From Oxalobacteraceae bacterium UBA6704 (GTDB lineage: Bacteria; Pseudomonadota; Gammaproteobacteria; Burkholderiales; Burkholderiaceae_D), in NCBI GenBank assembly GCA_002454505.1, contig DKJA01000130.1, positions 68,255-100,509 on the forward strand: a stretch of 32,255 nucleotides of DNA. The letters are read 5' to 3'. Shown piece by piece: positions 9,901 through 16,470 of the stretch. The notes under the pieces were generated by a model. That model made no database searches. It had not been told where the DNA came from and saw only the letters and a program-made list of their open reading frames with translations. Each line of letters opens with the position of its first letter. The stretch's first letter is position 1. The translations under genes and the position numbers were made by a program.

Positions 9901-10037
9901 TGGATGGTAGGGAAGTCGACCTGCGGTAGCGCCGACAGGGGCAGGAATTTGAAGCCGACCAGGCCCGCCAGCACGATCGCCAGCATCAGCAGCGACGTGG
10001 CGACGGGGCGCCGGATGAATGGTGCCGATGGACTCAT
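6942..10037 (-). CDS. mdtB: RND multidrug efflux pump inner-membrane subunit, MdtB type
   Basis: This 1031-residue resistance-nodulation-division transporter carries the MdtB-type N-terminal blocks TLYPGASPEVMAQTVTAPLE, RQFGQMSGLQRMSS and DVAEQEVQAAINA. TM4 carries the Asp pair in GFVVDDAIVMIENI and TM10 the Lys in GIVKKNAIMMIDF, so proton coupling should be intact. It is the first pump subunit. Its ATG follows the TAA of the adaptor gene with no gap, and its TGA overlaps the GTG of the MdtC-type gene. Two non-identical pump genes in a row indicate a heterotrimeric MdtB2C-like assembly rather than a homotrimer such as AcrB. Likely substrates (bile salts, novobiocin-like drugs, metals) are inferred from enteric MdtABC only. 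Confidence 0.93.
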   Translation of the reverse strand: MSPSAPFIRRPVATSLLMLAIVLAGLVGFKFLPLSALPQVDFPTIQVQTLYPGASPEVMAQTVTAPLERQFGQMSGLQRMSSTSAAGVSIVTLQFGLGQTLDVAEQEVQAAINAGGSLLPTDLPAPPVYAKVNPADAPVLTLAITSDTMPLTEVQNIVNTRLALKISQVSGVGLVSLSGGQRPAVRIQADTLALASYGLGLDTLRTAISNANANSAKGSFDGPTRSFTINANDQLLTANDYKSLIVAYKNGAPVRLTDVAKVVDSAENVKLGAWANMKPAIILNVQRQPGANVIATVDAIKARLPELQAGLPTALRVDVLSDRTAGIRASVEHVEIELLLAVAMVVLVIFFFLHSVRATVIASLSVPISLIGTCGVMYLLGYSLNNLSLMALTIATGFVVDDAIVMIENIARYIEEGETPMAAALKGATQIGFTIISLTVSLIAVLIPLLFMGDVVGRLFREFAITLSITILISAVVSLTLVPMMSGRWLTSHKDENPNSFGGRVQRFFDYVIHHYDRSLTWVLTRQGLTLLVALATLILTVVLYMLIPKGLFPTQDTGQLQARVETAQAVSYARMAELQQQASKAILADPDVESLSSFVGVDAANSTMLHTGRMLINLKADRGDQPEVMARLRQRVDEVAGVRLYLQPTQDLTIDAESGPTQYRVSIEGADTATVTEWANKLAAQMAKKTQLSNVVSDAGATGAAAYISIDRDTASRLSITASAIDDALYSAFGQRIVSTIFTETNQYRVILESAPGMLSTPESLGDLQIRTGSGLPTPLSAVAKITEVPAPLQITHVAQYPATTLGFDTADGVSLGRAVDAIREAADDIKLPGSVTMTFLGAAGAYQASLTNQLWLILAAVVCVYIVLGVLYESYIHPLTILSTLPSAGVGALLALMVSGQDLGVIGIIGIILLIGIVKKNAIMMIDFAIEAEREHGKPPQEAIHQAALLRFRPILMTTLAALFAAVPLMLGVGEGAELRRPLGLAIFGGLLVSQVLTLYTTPVIYLAFDRLGERFGRKSQRSADGVTP

Positions 10038-11579
10038 TTACTTCCCTGCTGCAGGCTGCTGCGTTTTCTGTTTCTGTTTCTGTTCGGTGACGGTCGCGGT
10101 GTCGGTGGCATCCGCGGCGCTTGCCGAGCTGCGGCCACCCTCTTCCGGCATCGACCGTTCCTGCGGCGGGCGATCGCCCGTGCGGTGGCTGCGCATCTTC
10201 GATGCATCCGTGCCCACGGCGCCCGGCGCCACGTCCGGTGCGCCGGCCGGTGCGTTGGTTTGAGCAGATGCGGGTGCCGCTGCGGGGGCTGCAGGTGCGG
10301 CGCTCTCGCCTTTGTGCTGTCCTTTGCCGCGCTGGCCGGCGCCCTGAGTGCGCGGTTTGTCGCCCGGCAGCGTGACCTTGGCGCCATCCTTCAGCCGGTC
10401 GGCGCCTTCCGTGATCACCTTGTCGCCCACCTTCAGGCCATTGGCGATCTGCACCTTGTCCGTGGTCGCCTGGCCCCGCGTGACGGCGCGCAGCGATACG
10501 GTGCGGTCGTTATTGAGCAGCCAGACATAGTCGCCATTGCTGCCGTGACGCAGCGCCGTCACCGGCACCATCACGGCATTCTCGATCGTGCGCATCTCCA
10601 GGCGGATGTTGACGAACTGGCTCGGGAACAGCGTCATCTTGTCGTTGTCGAAGCGCGCCTTGGCCATCACGGTGCCCGTCTGCGTGTCCACCTGGTTGTC
10701 CAGCGCGGCAAAGCGGCCCGTCGCCAGCACGTCGGTACGGGTGCGGTCGAAGGCGTGGGCGGGCAGCGTGGCGCCCGTCGTGGCGCGGCTCATGATGTCC
10801 GGCACGCGGTCCTGCGGCACGGCGAATTCCACGTCGATCGGTGATTGCTGCGTGATCACGGCCAGGCCGTTCGTGTCGCCCGACGTCACCAGATTACCCA
10901 CGTCCACCACGCGCAGGCCGACGCGGCCCGTGATCGGCGCCACCACCTTCGTGTAGCCCAGGTTCAGCCGCGCCGTGCCCTCGGCGGCGCGGTCCGTCAT
11001 CACGGTGCCTTCCAGCTGCTTGACCAGTGCGGCCTGCGTGTCGACGTCCTGGCGGGCGATCGAATCCTGCGTCAGCAGCGTGCGGTAGCGCTCCAGCGTC
11101 AGTTTGGCGTTCTCCAGCTGGGCTTCATCGCGCTGGCGCTGGCCGGTGGCCTGCAGCAGCGCCATCTCGAACTGGCGGGGATCGATCTGCGCCAGCACCT
11201 GGCCGGCCTTCACCAGCTGGCCTTCCTTGAACAGCACCTTCTGCAGGATGCCGGACACCTGCGCGCGCACCGTCGTGGTGGCGGCAGCGGTCACCGTGCC
11301 CAGCGCATCGAGCGTCACCGGCAGGCTGGCCTGCTCGGCCGTGGCGACGCCAACCGTGGTGGCAGGGCCGCCGCGGCCGCCGCCAGGACCACCGGGGCCA
11401 CCGGGACCGCCAGGGCCGCCCATGCCTTGTCCGCCCTGCCCGCCGCCGGCCGGCTGGTGCGTCAGGTGCCAGGCCAGCCAGCCGAGGGCGACCATGGCAA
11501 GGATGGCGATGATGGTACCGATGAGGCGGGTGCGACGGCGGGATTTGAGGGGAGTCGAGGGCGCTGCTGGCGAGGTCAT
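10038..11579 (-). CDS. mdtA: RND efflux periplasmic adaptor (membrane fusion protein), MdtA type
   Basis: This 513-residue adaptor links the inner-membrane pump to the outer-membrane channel. A single N-terminal helix (about residues 17-39) is followed by a linker of repeated GGP/GGPGG units (about 45-71). The lipoyl and hairpin domains come next (GTVTAAATTTVRAQVSG, FKEGQLVKAGQVLAQIDP), then the beta-barrel segment TGRVGLRVVDVGNLV. All match MdtA. After VTLPGDKPR, at about residue 411, comes a tail of roughly 100 residues rich in Ala, Pro, Gln and Lys. E. coli MdtA (about 415 residues) has no such tail. The ATG has AAGGA six nt upstream. It is the first gene of the mdtABC-channel operon. The tail and glycine linker are visible facts; their role is unknown. 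Confidence 0.92.
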   Translation of the reverse strand: MTSPAAPSTPLKSRRRTRLIGTIIAILAMVALGWLAWHLTHQPAGGGQGGQGMGGPGGPGGPGGPGGGRGGPATTVGVATAEQASLPVTLDALGTVTAAATTTVRAQVSGILQKVLFKEGQLVKAGQVLAQIDPRQFEMALLQATGQRQRDEAQLENAKLTLERYRTLLTQDSIARQDVDTQAALVKQLEGTVMTDRAAEGTARLNLGYTKVVAPITGRVGLRVVDVGNLVTSGDTNGLAVITQQSPIDVEFAVPQDRVPDIMSRATTGATLPAHAFDRTRTDVLATGRFAALDNQVDTQTGTVMAKARFDNDKMTLFPSQFVNIRLEMRTIENAVMVPVTALRHGSNGDYVWLLNNDRTVSLRAVTRGQATTDKVQIANGLKVGDKVITEGADRLKDGAKVTLPGDKPRTQGAGQRGKGQHKGESAAPAAPAAAPASAQTNAPAGAPDVAPGAVGTDASKMRSHRTGDRPPQERSMPEEGGRSSASAADATDTATVTEQKQKQKTQQPAAGK

Positions 11580-11619
11580 CGCTGGTCCTTATCTTCTGTA
11601 ATTTTAGAGTGATGCAAAT

Positions 11620-11690
11620 TGTCAAATCGACTCTATCACAGCGTGTCGCCATTCCTGTTTCGGTTTGCTTACATTTACAGCGAGAAACAG
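11620..11690 (-). promoter_or_regulatory. Upstream control region of the efflux operon
   Basis: On the minus strand the perfect -35 hexamer TTGACA is at 11625-11620, but no good -10 stands 16-18 nt after it (TAAAAT follows after only 13). Further upstream is TGTAAATGTAAG (plus-strand 11668-11680), a short direct repeat like those bound by OmpR/PhoB-type response regulators. It is enclosed by a 7-bp inverted repeat, CTGTTTC at 11655-11661 and GAAACAG at 11684-11690. Enteric mdtABC is activated by the BaeSR two-component system, but no response regulator gene is in this window. The elements are seen; the binding protein is a guess. Confidence 0.35.
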
Positions 11691-11727
11691 AAGGTTACGG
11701 CAGGGATGGCGGGAGGACGGGCGGGAA

Positions 11728-11768
11728 GGCCCTGCACTGGCAGGGCCGCCACCGGAGAGCCCGGTGGC
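11728..11768 (-). terminator. Two adjacent perfect hairpins after ohr
   Basis: The first has arms GGCCCTGC and GCAGGGCC around ACTG (11728-11747). The second has arms GCCACCGG and CCGGTGGC around AGAGC (11748-11768). They touch each other and lie about 30 nt beyond the ohr stop, upstream of the efflux operon on the same strand. No T-run follows on the minus strand, so they are not textbook intrinsic terminators. They may stabilise the ohr transcript's 3' end or act with Rho. Confidence 0.4.
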
Positions 11769-11796
11769 GGAGGGAGAAAAACACGATACAAACTGG

Positions 11797-12309
11797 CTAC
11801 AAATCTCCTGGCTCGGCAGGCAACAACACGACCCGGCAAGGGATGCCCCGGCGCGTCATCTTCGAATATGGGCACACGCGTTCGGCATTGCGCACCAGTT
11901 CCTCGGCGGCCGGGCGGGCCACGCCGGGCAGCCGGATGCGCACTTCGGCCGTCAGCAGGAACAGCCCGTCGACGGGGTCGCGGCCGAACGCCACCGTCAC
12001 ATCGACGGTGGCATCCTGGGCTGGCAGCCGGGCGTGGGAGGCCAGCAGCATCAGCGCGCCATGGAAACATGCCGCATAGCCGGCGGCAAACAGCTGCTCC
12101 GGATTGGTGCCGCCGCCCTGGCCGCCCAGCGCCGCGGGCATGCGCAGCTCGACGGCCAGGTTGCCGTCGTCGGAGCGCACCGTGCCGGACGCCCGGCCAT
12201 GCCGCGCCTCGCCGCCCGTCACGCGCACCGTGGTCGAGTACAGCGGCGCGAAGGCGGCGCCGCGATACTTGTCCAGCAGGCTCGTCGGAGGCGGAGTCAG
12301 TGGTTTCAT
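11797..12309 (-). CDS. ohr: Ohr/OsmC family organic hydroperoxide reductase
   Basis: Ohr proteins reduce organic and fatty-acid hydroperoxides with a reactive Cys pair, in the cytoplasm, using lipoylated partners as electron donors. Both cysteines are visible: Cys81 in AAGYAACFHGAL and Cys146 in ERVCPYSK. The family block GGTNPEQLFAAGY precedes the first. At 170 residues it is longer than usual Ohr (about 140). The excess is a Pro-rich N-terminal extension of about 20 residues. The ATG begins 8 nt after the stop of the oxidoreductase gene, so the two are surely cotranscribed. The extension could reflect a wrong start, but I see no other in-frame ATG before the conserved part. No OhrR (MarR-type) regulator is nearby. 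Control through the oxidoreductase promoter by a LysR-type protein is inferred. Confidence 0.92.
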   Translation of the reverse strand: MKPLTPPPTSLLDKYRGAAFAPLYSTTVRVTGGEARHGRASGTVRSDDGNLAVELRMPAALGGQGGGTNPEQLFAAGYAACFHGALMLLASHARLPAQDATVDVTVAFGRDPVDGLFLLTAEVRIRLPGVARPAAEELVRNAERVCPYSKMTRRGIPCRVVLLPAEPGDL

Positions 12310-12317
12310 CGCCGCGG

Positions 12318-13070
12318 TCAGCGGGCCTTGCCGGCGGCGAGGAAATCGCCGATGCGGGCCTGGCCGAGGCGCGCGCCATCGGCCGGCATCAGCGTCAGGT
12401 CGCCCAGCAGCGCACCGAAATAGCGGGCCTGCGGATCGGCCACCACCTTGCGGGGGTCGCTTTTCTGCGTCAGGTACTGCTGCACGAGCTCGGACAGCCG
12501 GTAGCGGTCCGGGCCGCCGATCTCGACGATGCCGTTGACGGGCGCGCCCAGCGTGTAGTCGGCCACGGCGGCCGCCACGTCGTCGGACGAGATCGGTTGC
12601 ACATAGGCCGGCGACAGGCGCACCACGTCGCCGTCGCTGCCCGACTGGGCGATACCGCCAAGGAATTCGAAGAACTGCGTCGAATGGACGATCGTGTACG
12701 GCAGGCCGGAGGCGCGGATCAGCTCTTCCTGGGCGATCTTGCCGCGGAAGTAACCGCTTTCGGCCAGCCGGTCGGTGCCGACGACGGACAGCGCCACGTG
12801 GTGCGCCACGCCGGCCGCCGCTTCGGCCGCCAGCAGGTTGCGGCCGGAGGTCTGGAAGAATGCCAGCACGGCCTGGTCTTCGAACGACGGCGAATTGGCC
12901 ACGTCCACCACGATGCTCGCGCCGGCCAGCACCTCGGCCAGGCCTTCGCCGGTGATCGTGTTGACGCCCGAGGCAGGCGACGCGGCAATGACTTCATGGC
13001 CGCGCTGCTGCAGGATGGCGACGAGCTTGCTGCCGATGAGGCCGGTACCACCGATGACGACGATTTTCAT
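12318..13070 (-). CDS. NAD(P)-binding atypical SDR / NmrA-like oxidoreductase
   Basis: The 250-residue protein opens with MKIVVIGGTGLIGSKLV, a Rossmann fold with the GxxGxxG signature at residues 7-13. It resembles NmrA-like and SDR_a5 proteins, which bind NAD(P)H and act as quinone-type reductases or redox sensors. The classical YxxxK catalytic pair is not obvious, in keeping with the atypical class. The ATG at 13070 is preceded by AAAGGAAC at good spacing. A start 35 codons upstream has no homology support and would overlap the promoter. It heads a two-gene operon with ohr and lies downstream of a LysR-type regulator on the same strand. Substrate unknown; a role in electrophile or quinone detoxification is inferred from the partners. 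Confidence 0.87.
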   Translation of the reverse strand: MKIVVIGGTGLIGSKLVAILQQRGHEVIAASPASGVNTITGEGLAEVLAGASIVVDVANSPSFEDQAVLAFFQTSGRNLLAAEAAAGVAHHVALSVVGTDRLAESGYFRGKIAQEELIRASGLPYTIVHSTQFFEFLGGIAQSGSDGDVVRLSPAYVQPISSDDVAAAVADYTLGAPVNGIVEIGGPDRYRLSELVQQYLTQKSDPRKVVADPQARYFGALLGDLTLMPADGARLGQARIGDFLAAGKAR

Positions 13071-13126
13071 GATCTGTTCCTTTGGGTTGTGAGGGCGAGC
13101 CGGGACGAATTCTGCAAGCTCACAAA

Positions 13127-13199
13127 CAGTGTAGGCAGCGGCGAGGCCGCCAGCCAGCCCTGCGCCAGCCTTCACGGCGTTGCCCGCCAGGCACCAATC
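13127..13199 (-). promoter_or_regulatory. Promoter of the oxidoreductase-ohr operon with LysR-type box
   Basis: On the minus strand GATTGGTGC (13199-13191) is followed 65 nt later, first base to first base, by CTACACTG (13134-13127), which holds the -10 hexamer TACACT. CGTGA occurs 23 nt after the start of the box. The same three elements with identical spacing stand before the AhpD-like gene at 15333-15405. No -35 consensus is visible, as expected for an activated promoter. The box falls about 65 nt before the expected transcription start, the usual recognition position for LysR-type activators. Confidence 0.55.
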
Positions 13200-13211
13200 A
13201 GGGAAGAATCT

Positions 13212-14189
13212 TCACGCGCCGAAGGTAGTGATGCAGTGCAGGTCGAGCTCGCGGATGCGCGCCGTCATGTCGTCGACGAACACGCGGATGCGCGCCGGCA
13301 GGTGGCGCCGGTTCAGGTAGCACAGGTAGTGGCCGCGGTCGTCCGGCGCGTACTGGGGCAGGCAGGCCACCAGTTGGCCGCTGCGCAGGTGGGCGCATAC
13401 CTGGTAGCCGGCCAGCTGGGCGATGCCGTCGCCGGCCAGCACGGCTTGCAGCACCAGCTCGGCATCGTTGAATGTGTTGCCCGGCTGCGGCAGCCATTTG
13501 CGCACCACGCCGTCCACCGCGAATTCCCACTCGTGCATGCGGCCGGACGGCAGCCGCAGGTTGACGCAGGCATGCAGCGCCAGCTCGTCGAGCGTGGCCG
13601 GCACGCCGTGCCGCGCCACATAGGCCGGTGCCGCGCAGACCAGCATCTGCATCGGGATCACCTGGCGGGCCACCACCTGGCTGTCTTCCAGCCGGCCGTC
13701 GCGGAAGGCCACGTCGATGCCCTCGGCGGTGAAATCGACGGGCCGGTCGGCCACCACGAGCTCCGTGGCGATGTCCGGATACGCGGCGCGGAACTCGCGC
13801 AGCAGCGGCGCCACAATGCTGCGGCCGAAGCCCGTGGCGGCGGCGATGCGCAGCTGGCCGCGCGGCACGCCGGTGCGCAGGTCGCGCATTTCCTCCACCG
13901 CCTGCACGATGCCCTGCACGCCCGGCTGGCAGCTGGCATAGAACAGCGACCCCTCCCCCGTCAGCGCGGTGCTGCGCGTGGTGCGCGTAAACAGCCGCGT
14001 GTCGAGCTGGGTTTCCAGCTTGCGGATGCTGCGGCTGACGGCCGAGCGGCCGATGCCCAGCCGGTCGGCGGCGCGGGCGAAACTGCCTTCGTGGACGACG
14101 GCGATGAAGGCAACGACGCCGGTGTAGGTGGTGGCGAAGGTGGCAGCCAGCAGGTTGCCGGGATCGCTGGGTATGGGTGCGTGGTGCAT
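13212..14189 (-). CDS. LysR family transcriptional regulator
   Basis: This 325-residue DNA-binding regulator has the N-terminal winged helix-turn-helix at about residues 28-60 (FIAVVHEGSFARAADRLGI, then RSAVSRSIRKLE). A co-inducer-binding domain of two periplasmic-binding-protein-like lobes follows. The C-terminal blocks LLREFRAAYPDI and DVAFRDGRLEDSQVV are typical of the subgroup that controls oxidoreductases. I prefer the ATG at 14189. ATGs at 14225 and 14258 are in frame but extend the N-terminus beyond the family norm, and the latter overlaps the divergent gene. None has a strong ribosome site. It lies upstream of and in line with the oxidoreductase-ohr pair, which it probably controls. 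The ligand is unknown. Confidence 0.92.
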   Translation of the reverse strand: MHHAPIPSDPGNLLAATFATTYTGVVAFIAVVHEGSFARAADRLGIGRSAVSRSIRKLETQLDTRLFTRTTRSTALTGEGSLFYASCQPGVQGIVQAVEEMRDLRTGVPRGQLRIAAATGFGRSIVAPLLREFRAAYPDIATELVVADRPVDFTAEGIDVAFRDGRLEDSQVVARQVIPMQMLVCAAPAYVARHGVPATLDELALHACVNLRLPSGRMHEWEFAVDGVVRKWLPQPGNTFNDAELVLQAVLAGDGIAQLAGYQVCAHLRSGQLVACLPQYAPDDRGHYLCYLNRRHLPARIRVFVDDMTARIRELDLHCITTFGA

Positions 14190-14223
14190 GGTGTGACTTG
14201 GGGTGACTGGCAATTGACATGCC

Positions 14224-14242
14224 ATGGTAAAAATGAAACCAT
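14224..14242. promoter_or_regulatory. Possible LysR operator between divergent regulator genes
   Basis: ATGGT and ACCAT, perfect 5-bp arms separated by 9 nt, lie between the LysR gene (minus) and the GlxA-type gene (plus). Total length and A/T-rich centre fit a T-N11-A-like site, so autoregulation of the LysR gene and control of its neighbour is plausible. Short dyads of this size also arise by chance. Confidence 0.3.
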
Positions 14243-14251
14243 CGCCGGACA

Positions 14252-15331
14252 ATGACAAATACCCCCAATTTCACGCCAACCGCCGCGCATCCGCAGGGAA
14301 CGCCGGCCAATTCCCTCCCGAATGGGAGAGCTGGCAGCACCGGCGAACCACGGCGGGTATTGTTCGTGGTCTATCCGGGGGTATGCATCCTCGACATGGC
14401 CGGCCCGCAAACGTCGTTCCTCTCCGCCACCCACCACCTGGCGGCGGACGGCCTGCCCGGCTATGAGGGCCACACGGCCAGCATCGGCGGCGGTCCGGTG
14501 CACACGCTGGAAGGCGTGGTGCTGCACACGGAAGCGCTGGAGGATTTCGACCCGGCCGCCATCGACACGATCGTCGTGCCGGGCACGCCGCACATCCTCG
14601 CGGCCTGCGCGGCGGCCGGCCCGTTGCTGGCCTGGCTGCGGCAGGCCGGCACGGTGGCGCGCCGCGTCACCTCCGTGTGCAACGGCGCCTTCCTGCTGGC
14701 CGGTGCCGGACTGCTGGACGGCAAACGGGCGGCCACGCACTGGCTGATGTGCGACCAGCTGCAAAGCCTGCATCCGGCTGTACAGGTGGACAGCGATGCG
14801 ATCTTCGTCCGGCAGGGCAATGTGTGGACGTCGGCCGGCGTCACCGCCGGCATCGACCTGGCGCTGGCGCTGATCGAGGACGACAGCAGCCACGCCATCG
14901 CGCTGCGCGTGGCGCGCGAACTGGTGGTCTTCCTGAAGCGTCCCGGCGGCCAGGCCCAGTTCTCCACGCTGCTGTCGCTGCAGTCGCGCGACGGCGGCAC
15001 GTTCGATGCGCTGCACCTGTGGATCGTCGACCACCTGGCCGAGGCTGACCTCGGCGTCGAGCGGCTGGCCCGCCAGGCCAGCATGAGCCCGCGCAATTTC
15101 ACCCGCGTCTACAAGGACCGCACTGGCCGCACGCCGGCAGCAGCCGTGCAGCTGTTCCGTCTCGAAGCGGCGCGCCGCATGCTGGAAGACAGCGACCGCC
15201 ACATCGAGCAGGTGGCACGGCTGTGCGGCTTCGGCGGCGAGGAACGCATGCGGCTGGCCTTCCAGCGCAACCTGGGCGTGTCGCCGCATGCCTACCGCAG
15301 CCGCTTCTCCCGCACGCCGGACAGCGCCTGA
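14252..15331 (+). CDS. GlxA family regulator (DJ-1/PfpI domain plus AraC-type HTH)
   Basis: The 359-residue protein fuses a class I glutamine-amidotransferase-like (DJ-1/PfpI) domain, about residues 34-200, to a C-terminal AraC/XylS DNA-binding domain, about 250-350. The nucleophile-elbow motif VTSVCNGAFLLAGAGLLDG carries Cys143. Such domains usually sense small molecules or oxidants in these regulators rather than catalyse. The second half shows both HTH motifs, VERLARQASMSPRNFTRVYK and IEQVARLCGFGGEERMRLAF. The first about 33 residues are low-complexity, so a later start is possible, but no better ATG lies before the conserved VLFVVYPGV. It is divergent from the LysR gene and stands 127 nt before the AhpD-like-cupin pair, which it may also regulate. 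Confidence 0.92.
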   Translation: MTNTPNFTPTAAHPQGTPANSLPNGRAGSTGEPRRVLFVVYPGVCILDMAGPQTSFLSATHHLAADGLPGYEGHTASIGGGPVHTLEGVVLHTEALEDFDPAAIDTIVVPGTPHILAACAAAGPLLAWLRQAGTVARRVTSVCNGAFLLAGAGLLDGKRAATHWLMCDQLQSLHPAVQVDSDAIFVRQGNVWTSAGVTAGIDLALALIEDDSSHAIALRVARELVVFLKRPGGQAQFSTLLSLQSRDGGTFDALHLWIVDHLAEADLGVERLARQASMSPRNFTRVYKDRTGRTPAAAVQLFRLEAARRMLEDSDRHIEQVARLCGFGGEERMRLAFQRNLGVSPHAYRSRFSRTPDSA

Positions 15332-15332
15332 C

Positions 15333-15405
15333 GATTGGTGCGCGCCACGCACCAGCGTGACGTCCACCAGGGTTCTACCGCCGGCATGGCCGGCTCCCTA
15401 CACTG
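15333..15405 (+). promoter_or_regulatory. Promoter of the AhpD-like/cupin genes with LysR-type box
   Basis: GATTGGTGC (15333-15341) starts a 19-bp perfect dyad, TGGTGCG-N5-CGCACCA (15336-15354). CTACACTG (15398-15405), containing the -10 hexamer TACACT, begins exactly 65 nt after the box. Box, internal CGTGA and -10 block have the same spacing as upstream of the oxidoreductase-ohr operon (13127-13199). The dyad centre is about 66 nt before the expected start point. Another TGGTGCGA occurs at 15413-15420, near the likely start site. No -35 consensus is present. Confidence 0.6.
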
Positions 15406-15458
15406 GCCGGCGTGGTGCGAGCAATCGCAGCGCGCCACGTCAACCACAAGGAGCCGTC

Positions 15459-15938
15459 ATGACCCAACGCATCAACTACATGGAACAATCGCCCGAGCTG
15501 TTCCGCAAATTCATCGAATTCAACGGCCTGTTCAAGGACAGCGCCATCGAAGAAAGCATCCGCGACCTCGTGTCGATCCGCGCCTCGCAGCTGAACGGCT
15601 GCGGCTTCTGCCTCGACATGCACGTCAAGCAGGCCACGCTGCATGGCGAGCGCGCACTGCGCCTGCACCACCTGGCCGCCTGGCGCGAATCGACGCTGTT
15701 CGTGCCGCGCGAACGCGCCGCGCTGGCGTGGACCGAAGCACTGACGCACCTGCCGGCGCAAGGCGTGCCGCAGGAACTGTTCGACCGCGTGCGCACGCAG
15801 TTCTCGGAAAAGGAGCTGTCCGACCTGTCGTACTCCGTCATGTCGATCAATGCGTGGAACCGCATCAACGTGGCGTTCACGCCGGTGCCGGGCTCCTACG
15901 ACAAGGCGTTCGACCTCGACAAGGCCGGCCTGGAATAA
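15459..15938 (+). CDS. Carboxymuconolactone decarboxylase / AhpD-like peroxidase-fold protein
   Basis: The 159-residue protein carries the AhpD-type active site: Cys48 and Cys51 in NGCGFCLDMH, with His55 four residues on. AhpD-like members relay electrons or reduce peroxides through this CxxC. Others in the family act on carboxylactones but lack the Cys pair, so a thiol-redox role is the better reading here. The remaining sequence (RERAALAWTEALTHL, LSDLSYSVMSINAWNRINVAF) matches the usual single-domain family length. An AAGGAG ribosome site lies 5 nt before the ATG. The next gene, a secreted cupin, begins 26 nt after its stop and is probably cotranscribed. An activator-type promoter precedes it. 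Confidence 0.92.
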   Translation: MTQRINYMEQSPELFRKFIEFNGLFKDSAIEESIRDLVSIRASQLNGCGFCLDMHVKQATLHGERALRLHHLAAWRESTLFVPRERAALAWTEALTHLPAQGVPQELFDRVRTQFSEKELSDLSYSVMSINAWNRINVAFTPVPGSYDKAFDLDKAGLE

Positions 15939-15964
15939 TCCTCACCCATGACAAGGAGGCTTCG

Positions 15965-16396
15965 ATGCCCGCTTTGAAACCAATGTGCGGCGCGCTGGCG
16001 CTGCTCGCCGCCCTCGCCACCAATCATGCTTTGGCCGCCCCACCGGGCCCCCTGGTCACGCCGCTGATGACCAAGGCGCTGCCGGAAACGCCCGGCAAGG
16101 AAATGCTGATGCTGGCCGTGACCTATCCGCCGGGCGCCGTCGAAACGGTGCACCGCCACGATGCGCACGCCGTCGTCTACGTGACGGAAGGCTCGATCGT
16201 GATGGGCGTCAAGGGCGGCAAGGAACAGACGCTGCACGCCGGCCAGACATTCTACGAAGGCCCGCAGGACCTGCACACGGTGGGCCGCAACGCCAGCCAG
16301 ACCAAGCCGGCGAAGTTCGTCGTGGTGCTGGTCAAGGACAGCGCGAAACCGGCGGTGATTCCCACCGACGCGGCGGGCCATCCGGCCGCGCACTGA
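15965..16396 (+). CDS. Secreted small cupin-domain protein (copy 1)
   Basis: This 143-residue protein has a signal peptide (about residues 1-25, ending ALA-AP) and one conserved beta-barrel cupin domain. Likely metal ligands are His63, His65 and His68 in HRHDAH, and His104 in the second motif (EGPQDLHTVGRN). The Glu normally found in motif 1 is not in its usual position, and His68 may replace it. A perfect AAGGAGG ribosome site stands 5 nt before the ATG. It follows the AhpD-like gene in an apparent two-gene unit and has a close paralogue at 18008-18424. Over about 105 aligned residues I count 21 differences, about 80% identity. Periplasmic location is inferred from the signal peptide. Substrate unknown. 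Confidence 0.88.
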   Translation: MPALKPMCGALALLAALATNHALAAPPGPLVTPLMTKALPETPGKEMLMLAVTYPPGAVETVHRHDAHAVVYVTEGSIVMGVKGGKEQTLHAGQTFYEGPQDLHTVGRNASQTKPAKFVVVLVKDSAKPAVIPTDAAGHPAAH

Positions 16397-16421
16397 GGGC
16401 CATTCCGGCCGGTGCCCGGCA

Positions 16422-16445
16422 AGGACGGACATAACGTCCTATAAT
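16422..16445 (+). promoter_or_regulatory. Operator-like dyad abutting a TATAAT -10 before the MFS exporter
   Basis: AGGACG and CGTCCT are perfect 6-bp arms 7 nt apart (16422-16440). The last base of the dyad is the first base of a consensus TATAAT (16440-16445), and the exporter ATG lies 25 nt further on. A repressor bound here would fill the -35/-10 spacer, the usual arrangement for TetR- or MarR-type control of drug exporters. No -35 match is evident and no TetR or MarR gene is in the window. Confidence 0.5.
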
Positions 16446-16470
16446 TTCCGATTTGCCGATCGGGATAGAC

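Noticed and set aside
11380..11430. Tandem GGNCCNCC-like DNA repeat
   Set aside because: It is simply the coding sequence for the GGP linker of the adaptor protein, not a non-coding repeat.
11607..11620. TTGACA with TAAAAT as a sigma-70 promoter for mdtA
   Set aside because: The spacer would be only 13 nt, too short for a normal promoter, so TTGACA is reported only as one element of the region.
11619..14255. Plus-strand frame of 878 codons spanning ohr, the oxidoreductase and LysR
   Set aside because: It crosses three genes with good motifs and ribosome sites on the other strand, and its translation shows no domain.
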